A DNA stretch of 64,000 bases from Hetaerina americana. Taxonomy: Eukaryota > Arthropoda > Insecta > Odonata > Calopterygidae. Below are positions 1-10,626 of the stretch, piece after piece (within the stretch, counting starts at the first letter, position 1; every line of letters begins with the position of its first letter). Location: positions 27,941,990-28,005,989 of the forward strand of contig JAKTNV010000001.1 of NCBI GenBank assembly GCA_022747635.1. The letters are read 5' to 3'. The notes under the pieces are model-generated. The model was not told the DNA's origin. It saw nothing but the letters and a program-made list of their open reading frames with translations, and did no database searches. The position numbers and the translations under genes were made by a program.

Positions 1-369
1 ACTTGCTTCATTTGAATTTCTTTCTTTGCAACATCTCCATTTTATGTCCTTCTTCCCGCTGCTCCACCTAGCTCTTTTTCTCTCGTGCGATATCACTTCT
101 CTCTCTCTCTCAAGTTCTCCCCGTAGTAAATGCCGTACGCCTGTTGCTCTCCTGCAGTACCATTCACTTTGTTTGGTCGTGGGAAAACATAAGCATCTCT
201 TTCCGCACGATTTCGTACCTCGTCTCAAGTTCTGCTTCAATTATGCAGCGAGCTAACTTTTTAATTTGATAGCTGTTCATTCATCAAGTCTTGCTGCCGT
301 TTTGCGAATATCTCTCCTTCAACTCTTCTACAAATTCTTTCCCTTGAAATATTTATCTCCAGTCGTCTG
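1..369. other. No gene seen; pyrimidine-rich start
   Basis: I see no recognisable gene. The first 250 bases are rich in CT runs and give a 76-codon open frame whose translation is low in complexity and matches no family I know. Confidence 0.5.
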
Positions 370-536
370 AATAAATCACCTATCAAACCAACCTCCGGGT
401 TGATATCTGTGGTAGTAGTGTACGTTCATACATATTTGATGGGCAGTTTAGCTATCTATGGAAAGGTCTCGGAGATATGATTTGAACCCCTCTCCCGGTT
501 TTTTCTGATTTACAGAGCGCCTCAGTGATATACAGG
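370..536 (-). repeat. Possible tRNA-derived SINE-like repeat
   Basis: Read on the minus strand, the stretch holds a B-box-like sequence (GGTTCAAATCA, complement of 478-488), and about 25 nt upstream of it an A-box-like stretch (complement of 513-530). This order and orientation are what RNA polymerase III promoters of tRNA-derived SINEs show. The A box is poor and no second copy of the body was found in this window, so the call rests on the B box and spacing only. It could also be a chance match. Confidence 0.35.
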
Positions 537-1187
537 TGTATATCTCTATTTTTTAGGGTGAGGAGTCAACTTCTGAATCTCGCGAAGAGTGAATAGCATC
601 CCGAGGACTGATAATTAGTAATTTGTTAAGCTGGTAGGAGTGTTTGAGTTATATAATTTTACTATCATCATCTATTTGTTAAAATAGCCCTTGGTATTTT
701 ATTTTAAGTCATATGTACTTGTAAAACGCATTTTCCGTTCGATAATTTTCTTTGTTTTTCGAAGAAACTATTGTTCAAAAGACTTATATCCTATCAGATC
801 TAACTTCAAACAAAATATTCTATGTTTGCATGTATTGAGCCATGCCTGACAAATATATCTCCGTGTTTAACGAAATTGTCTTACAAAAGCATGCATTTGT
901 TCAGTAAAACCTGGTTTGGAATTAAATGATTTGTTCGAGTGACTTGAATAATTGAAACTAAAAATTGAAAAAGCGGTCAGATTAGTTTTGATGAGCTCTT
1001 CCCATTATTTCTCATGTCCTAATCACGTTGTACTCTCGTCAGTGTTCCAAGGTTTATGTCAGACACAGATGCCTCGTACATTATGAAGCTATAAATTTGA
1101 CTGAATCGTTTTGCTTCCTCTGATTTCTCAGTGATAAATAGTAATATTATGTGTATATAGTTAGGCTACTTCGTGTTCTGTGCAAGT
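537..1187. other. Unannotated AT-rich sequence
   Basis: AT-rich, no family resemblance and no repeat structure noticed. Confidence 0.5.
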
Positions 1188-1423
1188 CTTGAAAAGGAAC
1201 TTAGATGCTGTAATCGGTTGGCTGCGATCTCAGGCGACAGAATTTTATGTCGAAGGAATTTTAAAACTAGTTCAGAGATATGACAAATGTTTAAAATGTT
1301 TGGCGAATACGCATAAAATAGTAAATATATGTAGTTTTGGGATGGAAATAATAAATTTTCTGTATCTTTCCAATGTAGTTTTTTTATAGAATAACGCAGA
1401 TTACTTTCTGGACAGACCACGTA
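1188..1423 (+). mobile_element. Mariner transposase C-terminus and 3' terminal repeat (relic)
   Basis: The plus-strand translation from 1189 contains WLRSQATEFYVEGILKLV followed by QRYDKCL, the C-terminal pattern of mariner transposases. A +1 shift just after it reads FGEY, the start of the usual final GEYVEK residues, then a stop. Downstream at 1400-1421 lies a degenerate inverted-repeat end, TTACTTTCTGGACAGACCACG, followed by TA, the mariner target dinucleotide. It resembles the terminal repeat of the element at 30051-30807, so the two probably belong to related lineages. The helix-turn-helix region, the catalytic domain and the 5' end are absent. It cannot encode a working enzyme. Confidence 0.75.
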
Positions 1424-1734
1424 CAATAATTATCAAACGATAAAAGAAGCATGAAGTTCCAACCGAGAAACTACAATGCAAGGTTTTAAAAGCTACGGCA
1501 AAAACTTCTTAGGGGAACGACATAGACTATCCCCTCCTTAGAGTATCGGAATCACCAGAATTGTATAGTAGACACGTAGTTAAGATAAACCTAGCGCAAG
1601 AAAGATAAATACTCTGTAATTAAACTGCATTATTTCTGTTTTCCCGTTCAAACCAGTTTTCATGAGTTTACGCTATGGTGAACACGAGCTGAAGTTCCAT
1701 CATTTGTGTTCGGAGTAAAAATGTCGAATGCTAT
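1424..1734. other. Unannotated sequence between repeats
   Basis: No gene, repeat or motif recognised. Confidence 0.5.
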
Positions 1735-1970
1735 GTGTGTATGTATCCTCCAGGAGTCAGGTCGACACAATAAGTATTAACCTTAAATAAAGAGACTAGG
1801 GACTGCGCGTGGTGATAGGAACACACATAAAGGAAAAGCACAGGAGAAGTGGGGAAGGCGGAATCAGGCAGATCACGAGTGTAAAAATATTTCCTAGACC
1901 GGGACTTGAACTCCGGATCTTTCCACATGCCGGGAGGAGGCCTTTTACCACTTGAGCTATCCAAGAAACG
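1735..1970 (-). repeat. tRNA-derived SINE
   Basis: On the minus strand the element begins near 1970 with GGATAGCTCAAGTGG (A box, complement of 1948-1959) and has GAGTTCAAGTCCCGG (B box, complement of about 1899-1913). The spacing of about 36 nt is that of an internal polymerase III promoter in a tRNA-like head. The tRNA-unrelated body continues to about 1735. A 19-bp piece of the body (1814-1832) recurs exactly at 42994-43012, which fits a dispersed family. A real tRNA gene is unlikely: I could not form a complete acceptor stem, and the similarity does not stop at a CCA-proximal end. Confidence 0.65.
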
Positions 1971-2004
1971 TAATATATACTGAGATCTGCGATGCATTAT
2001 TCAA

Positions 2005-2062
2005 CCAAGTGCCCCAATTCTTTGGCCAAGAGATGGCGTCAGGGAGCTGTTTCACCCACCAA
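2005..2062 (-). repeat. Dispersed repeat, copy 1 (partner at 6453-6510)
   Basis: This stretch is the reverse complement, with a handful of mismatches, of 6453-6510. Both contain GGTGGGTGAAACAGCTCCCT and CCATCTCTTGGCCAAA, then ATTGGGGCAC. The copy lies just upstream of the tRNA-like SINE head in the same orientation, so it may belong to the same composite repeat, but the second copy lacks the tRNA-like part. Confidence 0.7.
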
Positions 2063-3167
2063 TGGTTTATTATATAACAATACTTAGGTACTTAATACTT
2101 ACTATTATATACAATCAATACCTTAATACTTTAACAATCTTACGGTTGAGAGTGAAGGAAGGTAAATGTATAATGGGGTGATACGTTTGGATGGGGAAAA
2201 ATCGGAAATATATTGCATTGTACTAATTGAGTCAGTACAAATTAGAAAAGAGTGCCACGCCACTTGATATCACGGAGAGGTACTGCAAAGGGCACTGAGT
2301 GATCTTTCCCTAATGGCTGTTTGATTAGAAGGTGTAAGCACAGGCTGAAACTGATTCCGATTCATCTGTGTATACGTTTTCCGAATGTCAATTGAAGGGT
2401 TGCTTGAAACATAACTGATATTTGATTGCAGTCATGGGGGATTTTGGCGTCATAGTAAACATATATAACATTCTGGTTGTTCTGTGTAGTACGATTATTA
2501 ATCCCACGGTGAATACCCTAGATTGGATGGCTTAAGAAGCTTAAAATATTATAAGTTTTATTTGATGTGTTTAAGTTGATGTGGAGGAACATAGCTCGGT
2601 ATTTCGAGGCCTCTCTGAATCGTCAAATTCAAGGAACCAAAATTCTCAGTTGGCTCTCAAATCAGATTCTGGTTTTAAGCACAAACATTTCTGCAAAATT
2701 GAATTATTTTCGTGAAATGTCACCTGATATAAAAAAGATATAATTTCATCAGTGTCACAGCCTATAATGAAACTGGTTAAAAATGAAATATCTGAAGTAT
2801 AATTTGATGTGTTGATAATTATGAAACGAGCATTCAACTTTCCACTCTTTTGGTTGGTGATTCAAACTAATGATGTTGCAGCTGTCGTGGCTGGCAAACA
2901 CGCGGGTTTGTATGTGAAGGTGAAAGAAGGGTAAATTTGTTGATTTTAGTAATGTTCGACTCAATTTTATTATGTCATGTTAATAAGTTGGCTTTGCAAA
3001 GCAGAAACGCCTGTCAATACTTGCTTCTTGGTTGAAATTCTAAATTTCAAACATATTTTGAAATCGAGTAAGAGAACGTGTTTTCGAAGAACATTTAATG
3101 CTGAGGTCAAAAAACGAATCAATTGGTTGCTCCAAAAGTTTGAAATGATTATAGGAAATAATAATTA
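2063..3167. other. Unannotated AT-rich sequence
   Basis: No gene recognised. Several open frames of 60-90 codons occur on both strands, as expected by chance in this composition. Confidence 0.5.
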
Positions 3168-4015
3168 ACAATTTTTATTGCTCTGGGAGCAATGTCCCTT
3201 GGAGTAGAATACATGTTACATGAGGTTTTGAAACCTATGGAGTGAAACAGGTTTACATAATGCATGGAATAAGGTAATTAAACCAGTCACAAAACACAAT
3301 TTAACATCATTTGAACGAAACATATAGTACAATACATACATATAAATACAAAGTACAATAGTTAAATATTTAGCCTGATAGAACAGTAATAAGGTCATTT
3401 TGGTAGTGTGGTAGACAGATATTCAAACATGTTCCTGTTGAATTGGGATGAGTTCCTGAATAATTTTATTTTATTAGGCAAGCAGTTCCATAGTTTACAG
3501 GATGAAATACTGAATGACTTTTCGAAATAGCCGTGCGGTATTTGGAAAGATGGAATGTTTTTGTAATGCGGGTTGATCTCTTTGTCGTAAGTGAATTGAA
3601 TATAAAATTTTCATATAAATATGAAGGTGTTTTAGAATTCAGAACTCTAAATAATTGTGAGGCCTTGTGAAGCATTCTCCTCTGTTTGAGTTTTAGCCAA
3701 TTCAACATTTTATATTGAGGAGTTACACGTTCATTGAAACGCATTTTGAAGATGAATCGCAGACAAGAATTTTGGAGCCTTTGTAATTTTGTACTTAGCT
3801 CCTTGTTCACATCAGCGTAGACAACTGAGCAATAGTCGAGATGTGGTAATACTAACGTTTGAACAAGCTTCTGGCGTAATGTTATAGGGATTAGGTGTCT
3901 GAAATGCTTCATTGTGTAAAGAGTTCTGTGAACCTTATTAGAAATGCCATTTACGGAGAGAACTAAAAAGGAATTGGTCTGAAGCATAGAGTTATTCCAA
4001 GATTTTGATTCAATC
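3168..4015 (-). mobile_element. 5'-truncated CR1/Jockey-like LINE, 3' end
   Basis: A minus-strand non-LTR retrotransposon fragment covering the end of ORF2 and its 3' UTR. Coding similarity begins near 4010; the endonuclease and the reverse-transcriptase palm are missing, as is usual for LINE copies that were incompletely reverse-transcribed. After the ORF2 stop at 3395-3397 the 3' UTR runs to about 3168, where the minus strand reads GCAATAAAAATTGTTAATTATT, an AATAAA signal followed by a simple AT-rich tail. Target-site duplications were not identified. Confidence 0.72.
3395..3999 (-). pseudogene. LINE ORF2 C-terminal domain, frameshifted
   Basis: The translation carries the post-RT signature of CR1/Jockey/Rex-type ORF2 proteins: ISNKVHRTLYTMKHFRHLIP, then LVLPHLDYCSVVYAD, then KLQRLQNSCLRFIF. 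The first frame runs 173 codons to a stop near 3466, but the expected ending appears in another frame: SCKLWNCLPNKIKLFRNSSQ continues to a stop at 3395-3397. A frameshift therefore lies near 3490-3530. This domain follows the thumb in such enzymes. Without the YADD palm and the endonuclease the fragment is inactive. The clade call (CR1 versus Jockey) is uncertain. Confidence 0.78.
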
Positions 4016-6452
4016 TTTTTTCGATTGTTTGACGGTTTTTAGCACCTTTTTTTTTCTTTTAGCCATAAACAGGGACAAATGTAGATTTTTCAAATATTTA
4101 TTGGTAGAATTTCGTAATGCCCTTGATTTAACATAGTAACATCTGCTGCATTTGCTCGAGTCCATACTTATCCAAAAGAAATACGATAAATTATATGGTT
4201 GGCAAAGGAAAAAACCTAACTAAAAAAGATAATTCATTAAACAGATTGATTTTATGACTTCCATATTTTCAAACTTCCATTTTAGATTTTATTGTCAACC
4301 TCACCACAAACAATTTTCAGCCTACCGGAAAAATGTTCCCGTTGACGCATTGAATCGTTTGATTATTATGTATTTTTGGTTACTGTTGTTAGCATATAAA
4401 ATTGTATTTTCGCATATAAAGTTGTAGCTGTGTATTCGGAGCCAGATTTTTAAAAGCCATCGGTTAACTTCAAGAGTTTTACAGCAGAATGTTATGTAAG
4501 ATTTTTACCTCAAACTTCGTTATGATTCCGGATATGAGTACTTCAACAAAGAATTCATTTACTCCTTAAAAAGAATGAAAAGCTGTTTACAAAACTCATA
4601 GAGCCAAGAGCGTTTGTAAAGCCACTGTATCACTGCTAAATTTACAAATTCAAAGAAAGGATAATTTCAAATTAATGCTTTTGATGAGTTATTGAAATCA
4701 TTGCCTCAAAGTCAAAAGCAATCATATTAATTTAGAAAAAAGGCACCTCTCAGCCGTATATGTATGAATGCATTTCAGGATCGAATTATTTATTTCATCG
4801 TTAGTTGAAGTTATTACCCTAAACTACTTAAAATCACGCGAGGTTCAGCTTAAAACAATGCACCAGAACTAGTAAATAATTTTTTGTTTTCTTTTTAAAA
4901 ATTCCATTTACTCCCTAATGAAATACTAAATTGCACTTTGCAATAAAATTATTCAAAGAGTATAAAGTAATTAATTCCTTTGTCAACACTTTTTTCATCC
5001 ACTTAAGTTTATCTCCATTGAGCTTACGTAGTTCATGGTTGAATTCTTTTAATTTTGATAATATTCAGCGATTTTTTTCCTCCAATTTACTCTCCTGCTC
5101 TCTTCTATTTATCATCTCTCTGCGACGCCTCTCTTTTTCCTTTCAGTATTCACCGCCTCCTCTCTTTGTTATGCCACTAGGCATTTCCTCTTCTTCTCCC
5201 ACTTCCGCAAGGCGTGATAATCATCTGAAGCAGTGGCTTTTTTGGTTTTTTTCATCGCCTTTAACCCCTCGAAAAGCTTTCCGCGGCGGGTTTTTGTTTT
5301 GAATGGGTATTCGCGTGCAGACGCGTTTGTGTGGATGAGCCTGTGGCTCTGTGCACTACATTAAAGGACGAAGCTCTCTGAAAGCACCCGCGCTCCGCTT
5401 TTGTCTGTTCCCCCCCCCCACTCTTAACTTATGCATCCCACCAGAACCGCTTTCCCTAGTTTTCCCCTCTCATTCCCCACTTCTTTTGTATGTGTGTGGA
5501 ACCATTTGTGCAGTCGTCCTTCCTCTTTTACCTCTTAAGTATGTGTCACAGGTCCATTAAAGCTTCCCGTGCACATCTGCCGCGTACAGAACGTTTGGAT
5601 TTCCTTCGTTTCTCTCCCAAAATACCTATTCGGATTAATTTGAAATCGAGCATTAGGCTATTTTATGATGAAATTTTATTCCACGATTTTTTAAGTTTTC
5701 ATCCGTTTGTAGGATTCACATGTATCTCTATTCAGATCTCGTCTTGGTTAATCTTGCTCTCTTTCTCATACTGAACTTCAATTTGTAACGTATGAATTGC
5801 ACTGATGTTAGCCTATATAGGCAACTCACAAAAAAGCGATTCTAATAAACCAAGTAAGGACAAACGCAAAGTTAGACGGCTAATAGGAGGAGGCCACTTT
5901 TTGAGTTCAAAAACACTACGAACAGGGTAAAAAAGAAAAATTTGATTTATGAGGCCAAGAAAAACTAATGTGATTACGATTTAAGAATGAAAATATGTTA
6001 AAATCTACTCCATTAGAACCAATGTGAAAATTATGTCGAGATTACGTGCCAGAAAATGAAATTTCGTTATTTCCATTTCGGCCTCCAGGGTAAGCCTGAA
6101 ATATGCGAGGGATTCGCCCTGTAGACGGAAAAATTGGGTGGGACCAATTGAATATATTAGGGCACGATATTCTAAATTCATTTCCATGTCCACCGCCGCT
6201 CGAAAAGAACAGGATCTCCTTGATTTTCGAGAGAGTCGGGCAGTGTCGCTCCCCAAATCCAGGCTGCCGATGCCTCGGTCGCGAGCGACAACAGACACTC
6301 GGTAAACACAGGCACATCCTAGCTATCGGGGAAACGTAATTTACACTCTTTCTTTTGACTATGCGTGGTACGAAACGCACTGTTCCTATCTTTTATGACG
6401 TTTTATGATTGCTTGCCTACTGTCCTTTCCTCTTGTACCGTCTATTTCTCCT
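4016..6452. other. Unannotated stretch with a polypyrimidine island (5060-5560)
   Basis: AT-rich to about 5000. From 5060 to 5560 the plus strand is strongly CT-rich with a C9 run near 5411; the open frames there translate to Ser/Pro/Leu/Phe-rich low-complexity sequence. 6060-6320 is less AT-rich, with overlapping open frames on both strands and no recognisable protein. Confidence 0.5.
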
Positions 6453-6510
6453 TTGGTGGGTGAAACAGCTCCCTAAAGCCATCTCTTGGCCAAAACATTG
6501 GGGCACTCGG
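6453..6510 (+). repeat. Dispersed repeat, copy 2 (partner at 2005-2062)
   Basis: It matches the reverse complement of 2005-2062 over about 58 bp with few mismatches. It is followed by a C8 run (6520-6527). The family identity is unknown to me. Confidence 0.7.
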
Positions 6511-6589
6511 TTTCATAAACCCCCCCCAGATTTCAGTGTTAAACATTTATTACCATTCAAAGTACAAATTGTTGAAATTATTCATAATA

Positions 6590-7050
6590 GCACCTCTTAT
6601 GTGTCGAACTACTAATGCCAGTGCCTCCGCCAGTTGTGGTATGCTTTCTGTAAGGCATCAACAGGACCCTCGTTCAGGCACCTTGTCATGCCCTCTTTGA
6701 CATAGTCCATTGGCCCAAAATGGTACTTAAAGGGGTTATTCTTGGGTCGTACTGAAATACCCATGTCTCACTACCAGTAACCACCTATACTGAAAAATTT
6801 GGATCGCCTTCTCAGTGGTTCAAGAGGTCCAAGGCAAGATTGCTACATAAGCGATCATCTGACCGCACCTCGGTGACCAATATGGTACAACTTTCTCATG
6901 GCCAAATTTTCTGTCGGAATACAATGCACTGTGGTTTTCTGAATATTGTGCTCTTCTGCTAACATCCTGACATTTGGGGGTTAGAATGGAGCATGTTTCA
7001 CTTTTTGTACATTTTTATCGTACTGTGTTGTTGATGATTGTCCAGGGATT
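6590..7050 (-). mobile_element. Mariner relic, family X (internally deleted)
   Basis: The minus strand encodes, in several frames, pieces of one mariner transposase: DKNVQKV, then VRMLAEEHNIQKTTVH and PTENLAMRKL (second helix-turn-helix region), then VTGSETWVFQYDP (around the first catalytic Asp, with D changed to S), then after a deletion YHFGPMDYVKEGMTRCLNEG and ALQKAYHNWRRHWH, the mariner C-terminus, with a stop at 6612-6614. The second and third catalytic Asp motifs are gone. This copy joins directly to a different mariner at about 7045-7050, in the same orientation. Confidence 0.7.
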
Positions 7051-7734
7051 ACTTCGGGAAATTTGCGCATAACTTGCAGGTAATATTCCTTATTTACCGT
7101 TCTACCCTTTGGCAAGAACTTATGATGCACCACTCCCCTGCAATCGAAGAAAACTGTAAGCACAACTTTCACATTCGACCGAACTTGGCGTGCTTTTTTC
7201 GGTCTTGGGTCGTGCTGCAGCTTCCATTGGGATGATTGAGCTTTAGTTTCCACGTCATAATCATAAACCCATAAATCATTACCAGTTATGACCCTCTGGA
7301 GCAAATTTGGGTCCAACAGAGTCCAAAACCTCATTAGCAATGTCAATGCGTTGCTGCTTTTGGTCGAAATTGAGCAATTTTGGTACGAATTTTTCGGCGA
7401 CCCGTGTCATGCCGAAATCATTGGCAAACATCCAATGGCACGAGCCAATCGATATGTTTAGGTCCTCAGCAACTTCTATAGCGGTGATTCGACGATTGGC
7501 TAATACTTTTTCCTTCACTTCGTCAATGTTTTCGTCTGTTGTTGACGTGCTCGGGCGTCCGGCAATCTCTTCATCGTTAACGTCTTCTCGGCCCTCTGAG
7601 AACATTTTGCACCACCGATAAAAGTTGCTTCGGTCCTAGGTAGCTTCTCTATATGGCACAGTCAACATTCGGAATGCGTCCGGGCACTTAATTTCGTTTT
7701 TCTTTCAATATTTGATTAAGATTCGTTGATCCAT
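7048..7734 (-). pseudogene. Mariner transposase, N-terminal two thirds, degraded
   Basis: It starts MDQRILIKY and includes two in-frame stops before SNFYRWCKMFSEGREDV, the end of the first helix-turn-helix. GRPSTSTTDENIDEV and ITAIEVAEDLNISIGSCHWM form the second helix-turn-helix. After a frameshift near 7300-7345 the catalytic domain reads ITGNDLWVYDYD: the expected first catalytic Asp of TGDETW is replaced by Asn. VRSNVKVVLTVFFDCRGVVH and LPKGRTVNKEYYLQVMRK follow, then family homology ends. The stops, shift, lost Asp and missing C-terminal third rule out activity. Confidence 0.8.
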
Positions 7735-7919
7735 TTTTTGGAACAGGCAAAAATCGAAGACAAGCCAAAACGCGTCCTAGGGACATTCTAAATGGCGAAC
7801 CTTTCCGCATAAGTGAGAAACATATAGGTGCCAACATAACGCCACAAAAAAATCAAAAACCAAATATTCGTAACCTGTGAAAATTCAAAATTCGCGATAC
7901 TTTTTGAACAAACCTGGTA
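7048..7919 (-). mobile_element. Mariner relic, family Y, with 5' terminal repeat
   Basis: A minus-strand mariner with its 5' inverted repeat intact at 7887-7917 (minus strand CCAGGTTTGTTCAAAAAGTA) next to a TA at 7918-7919. A 5' UTR of about 150 bp leads to a transposase start at 7734. The element stops abruptly at about 7048, before the second catalytic Asp motif, where family X sequence takes over, so its 3' terminal repeat is absent. Confidence 0.78.
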
Positions 7920-10539
7920 TATTGCTATAATCATTAGTTTAAGGAGAAACAGTTGTAAATACGTATAAAAATAGTAAATTTAGTAAAGTTAATCATGTCA
8001 TTACTTTGATAAGTTATTGAACATACGACCAATGAGTTGTGTAATTAGATATTGTATCTCAATGTATTAAAATATTAAATATGTTTATTTAAAACCTGAG
8101 ATTAGTTTGTTCACTTGATTTGATTAAATTATTTCGTATTCAAATCTTTTTAAGCCAATGAATGAATTACTTTAGTTTTTCTCGCAACCTGCGTTAACCT
8201 AAGGCCTTATGATATGAATAAATACGCAGTAGAACGACGTGATGTTTATCTTTGTACGACATTTGAGTTGATAATTAGTTTGATAGGGTGTTTGAATCGT
8301 TCCACTTCCTCGATATCACGATGGAAGGCTCTTAAATATTTCTCTCAAGTGATTTACTTCTGTAATGTTTGGGAGGGGTGAGGTTATACAAGTATTCCGG
8401 AGTTCGAAGGCGGAAAGGTGTGGAGGAAGGTTAGAGGGATAGGGTTGCGTGCGTGGGTGGTCGGTTGAGTGAAAGTTAGACCGCCCTTCACCACACAAAC
8501 TCTCTTCCAATTGGGACAAAGGGTGAATGGGGTGTACTGCGCGACAACATGGGTGGGGAACACTCTCTCTTTTCCAAAGAAATGGGGCGAGGTAAAAAGA
8601 GCCAGAGGTTGAAGGCACGGCTCTGGACAGGGAAGAAGAGAGGAGGCAATGGGAGTGGGAGCTACTACCCACATTTACTTTTGGTCTGCCATAAAATAAA
8701 CTTCAGTTTTGCCTCCACTACCCGTTGCGATAAGAAACAACCCACCCCCTTCGTAACCCTCCCTCAACGTTCGCACGTATTAGGGATAAAATAAGGTGTA
8801 AAGCTGCTTATGGAGAGAGAAAGATTATATTTTGAATAGAAAAGTACAATTTCCAGGTGAGACTGGGGTAAAGAAATGAAAAAAAGAGGAAGACAAGAGT
8901 TTTTGACCCCTCGTAAAAGACATTGAGCAAGTAATGGGAAGGGGGGACGGGAAGCAATGAAATGCACTGCACTTTTTTCTTAGCTGTGTTATAAGGCGAC
9001 CGAAGTGGAAAATCTGTGAATTAGGGACGATGCTCGTTGTGCGTGGCACTATTGATCACCGATGAGGACATTTTGAATAACGATTACGCTCTGTTATGAT
9101 TTCATCAAAGCATAGCAGTGCAATAGTACGATACATGTAGCATAGTGCTCCCGAGTAGGAGATCTCTTTAAACCAGGTTTACCTCTTCCCACTCCATTTA
9201 AAATTGTGGGGTGTGGTCGTTCCGATGGTGTATCCTATGTTTAGGTTTAGGCTACAGGTGGCACTTTTCCATCTTATAAGCACATAAGAGTCAGCAGTAG
9301 AACCTAAATTGTGACAATTTGTGAACTTGTAAACGTTTCCAATTTGCATTGTTACAGCTAACCTAAAATATAATAGTCTTTTGAGTACACACTATGGGTT
9401 TTTCACCAGATGGTGGCTGCGGAATGAGCTATTAATTCAATCGAATTTGTAAGCAATCAAGCATATTGAGAATTTAAAATTCATTATTATTGGTCTTAGT
9501 TTACGAAATAGGGTGATATCATATTTGATCCTTGAGACCGTCTCATTATTGCTCCATCTCCATCATCAATTGGTTATGTAAAGAGCAGGGTATTTTTATT
9601 AGACACTGACGCGTCCAAAGTCACTTAAAGAGTTCATAAATTGATGTACAATGCTCAGTACTGTCATGATATCAATATTTTGCAAGTTTAGCGAAAAGAC
9701 CGAATTGTAAGTTTACTTCGTACATACTCGTATATGATATCCTCCAAGCTACCACGACACGAGAGTACCGCAAAGGATATATAAAAACTATCAGCTCAAC
9801 CGCGTAGGTGCGTGGGATGCTCTGGAAATTATCCAGCAAATATGGCGTCAAATATGTTCGTAGAATGGATGTGCTCGAAAAAGGTACAGGCGAAAGAAAA
9901 CGGCCAAAGAGTCAGGAAGAATATATTGAAGTCGCATGCTGAGGGAAATAAGGAAGGAACTTTTATGGAAGATGGATGAGGCTGGACGTTCTCCGAAAGA
10001 TGTGTAGTGATGGGAGAATGATTTGGAATAGAATACGAAAACAGAAAGAGCGTTAGAAGTGTAAGAAAATATTTTCAAACGCATTTGGTGTTACCAATTT
10101 GGGACAAGGATGCGAAAATATTCCTTATCTTATTTTGAGCTAGCTCTCCAGATTATATTATACGCATTTAACTTCAATTGTTTCTCCTTTGTATAAATTA
10201 TTAGTATCTTCCAACTTCAAGATCTTCCCGAAGGAGCCAAGTTACCAGACGAACCTCCTGGAAACGCATTAAGGCGTATATCGATGAGTGCTTTTCAGTT
10301 GCACGCCTTTCACTGCGTCAATTGGAAATACCCGTGGGGCAAAAAAATCACGGATTTAGCGCGTTCGTACGAGCATAGCATTATTTCTCATTCGCGCCAC
10401 AGGATTCCATTTGGAGCGCCAACTGAAGTTGAATGCGAAACATCAAATCGTTTTACAGCCACCCAAGAGAATAGAGTATTCGCTTGAGTCTAGGGATAAT
10501 CGAATGGAAGTTTAAGAGAATGGGAAAGCTTGTCAAGGA
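7920..10539. other. Unannotated stretch with a purine-rich island (8380-8760)
   Basis: AT-rich sequence with a G/A-rich island at 8380-8760 and another at 8860-8960; opposite-strand frames there give Ser/Pro/His-rich low-complexity translations. 9850-10030 is purine-rich and gives fragments faintly like LINE C-terminal tails, but not enough to call. 10230-10490 has more balanced composition and a 67-codon frame that I do not recognise. Confidence 0.45.
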
Positions 10540-10626
10540 AAGAATGATTTTTTAGTCTCGAATGTGTAGGAGGGGAAGAAGATCTTCTTCTCCCTCTACT
10601 CATTCGAGGCTAAAAAAATCATTCTT
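10540..10626. repeat. 87-bp near-perfect palindrome (foldback)
   Basis: The left arm 10540-10582 and right arm 10583-10626 are reverse complements with five mismatches and one single-base gap, and no spacer: the centre reads GAAGAAGATCTTCTTC. As RNA, three of the five mismatches would be G-U pairs. The arms start AAGAATGATTTTTTAG. It may be a small foldback transposon, a cruciform-forming site or a hairpin RNA source. The missing terminal loop is unlike a typical pre-miRNA. Confidence 0.85.

Noticed and set aside
9850..10030. Possible LINE C-terminal tail (RKELLWKMDEAGRSPKD-like)
   Set aside because: Only short, frame-hopping resemblance in a purine-rich stretch; no anchor motif such as YGAETW or the palm.
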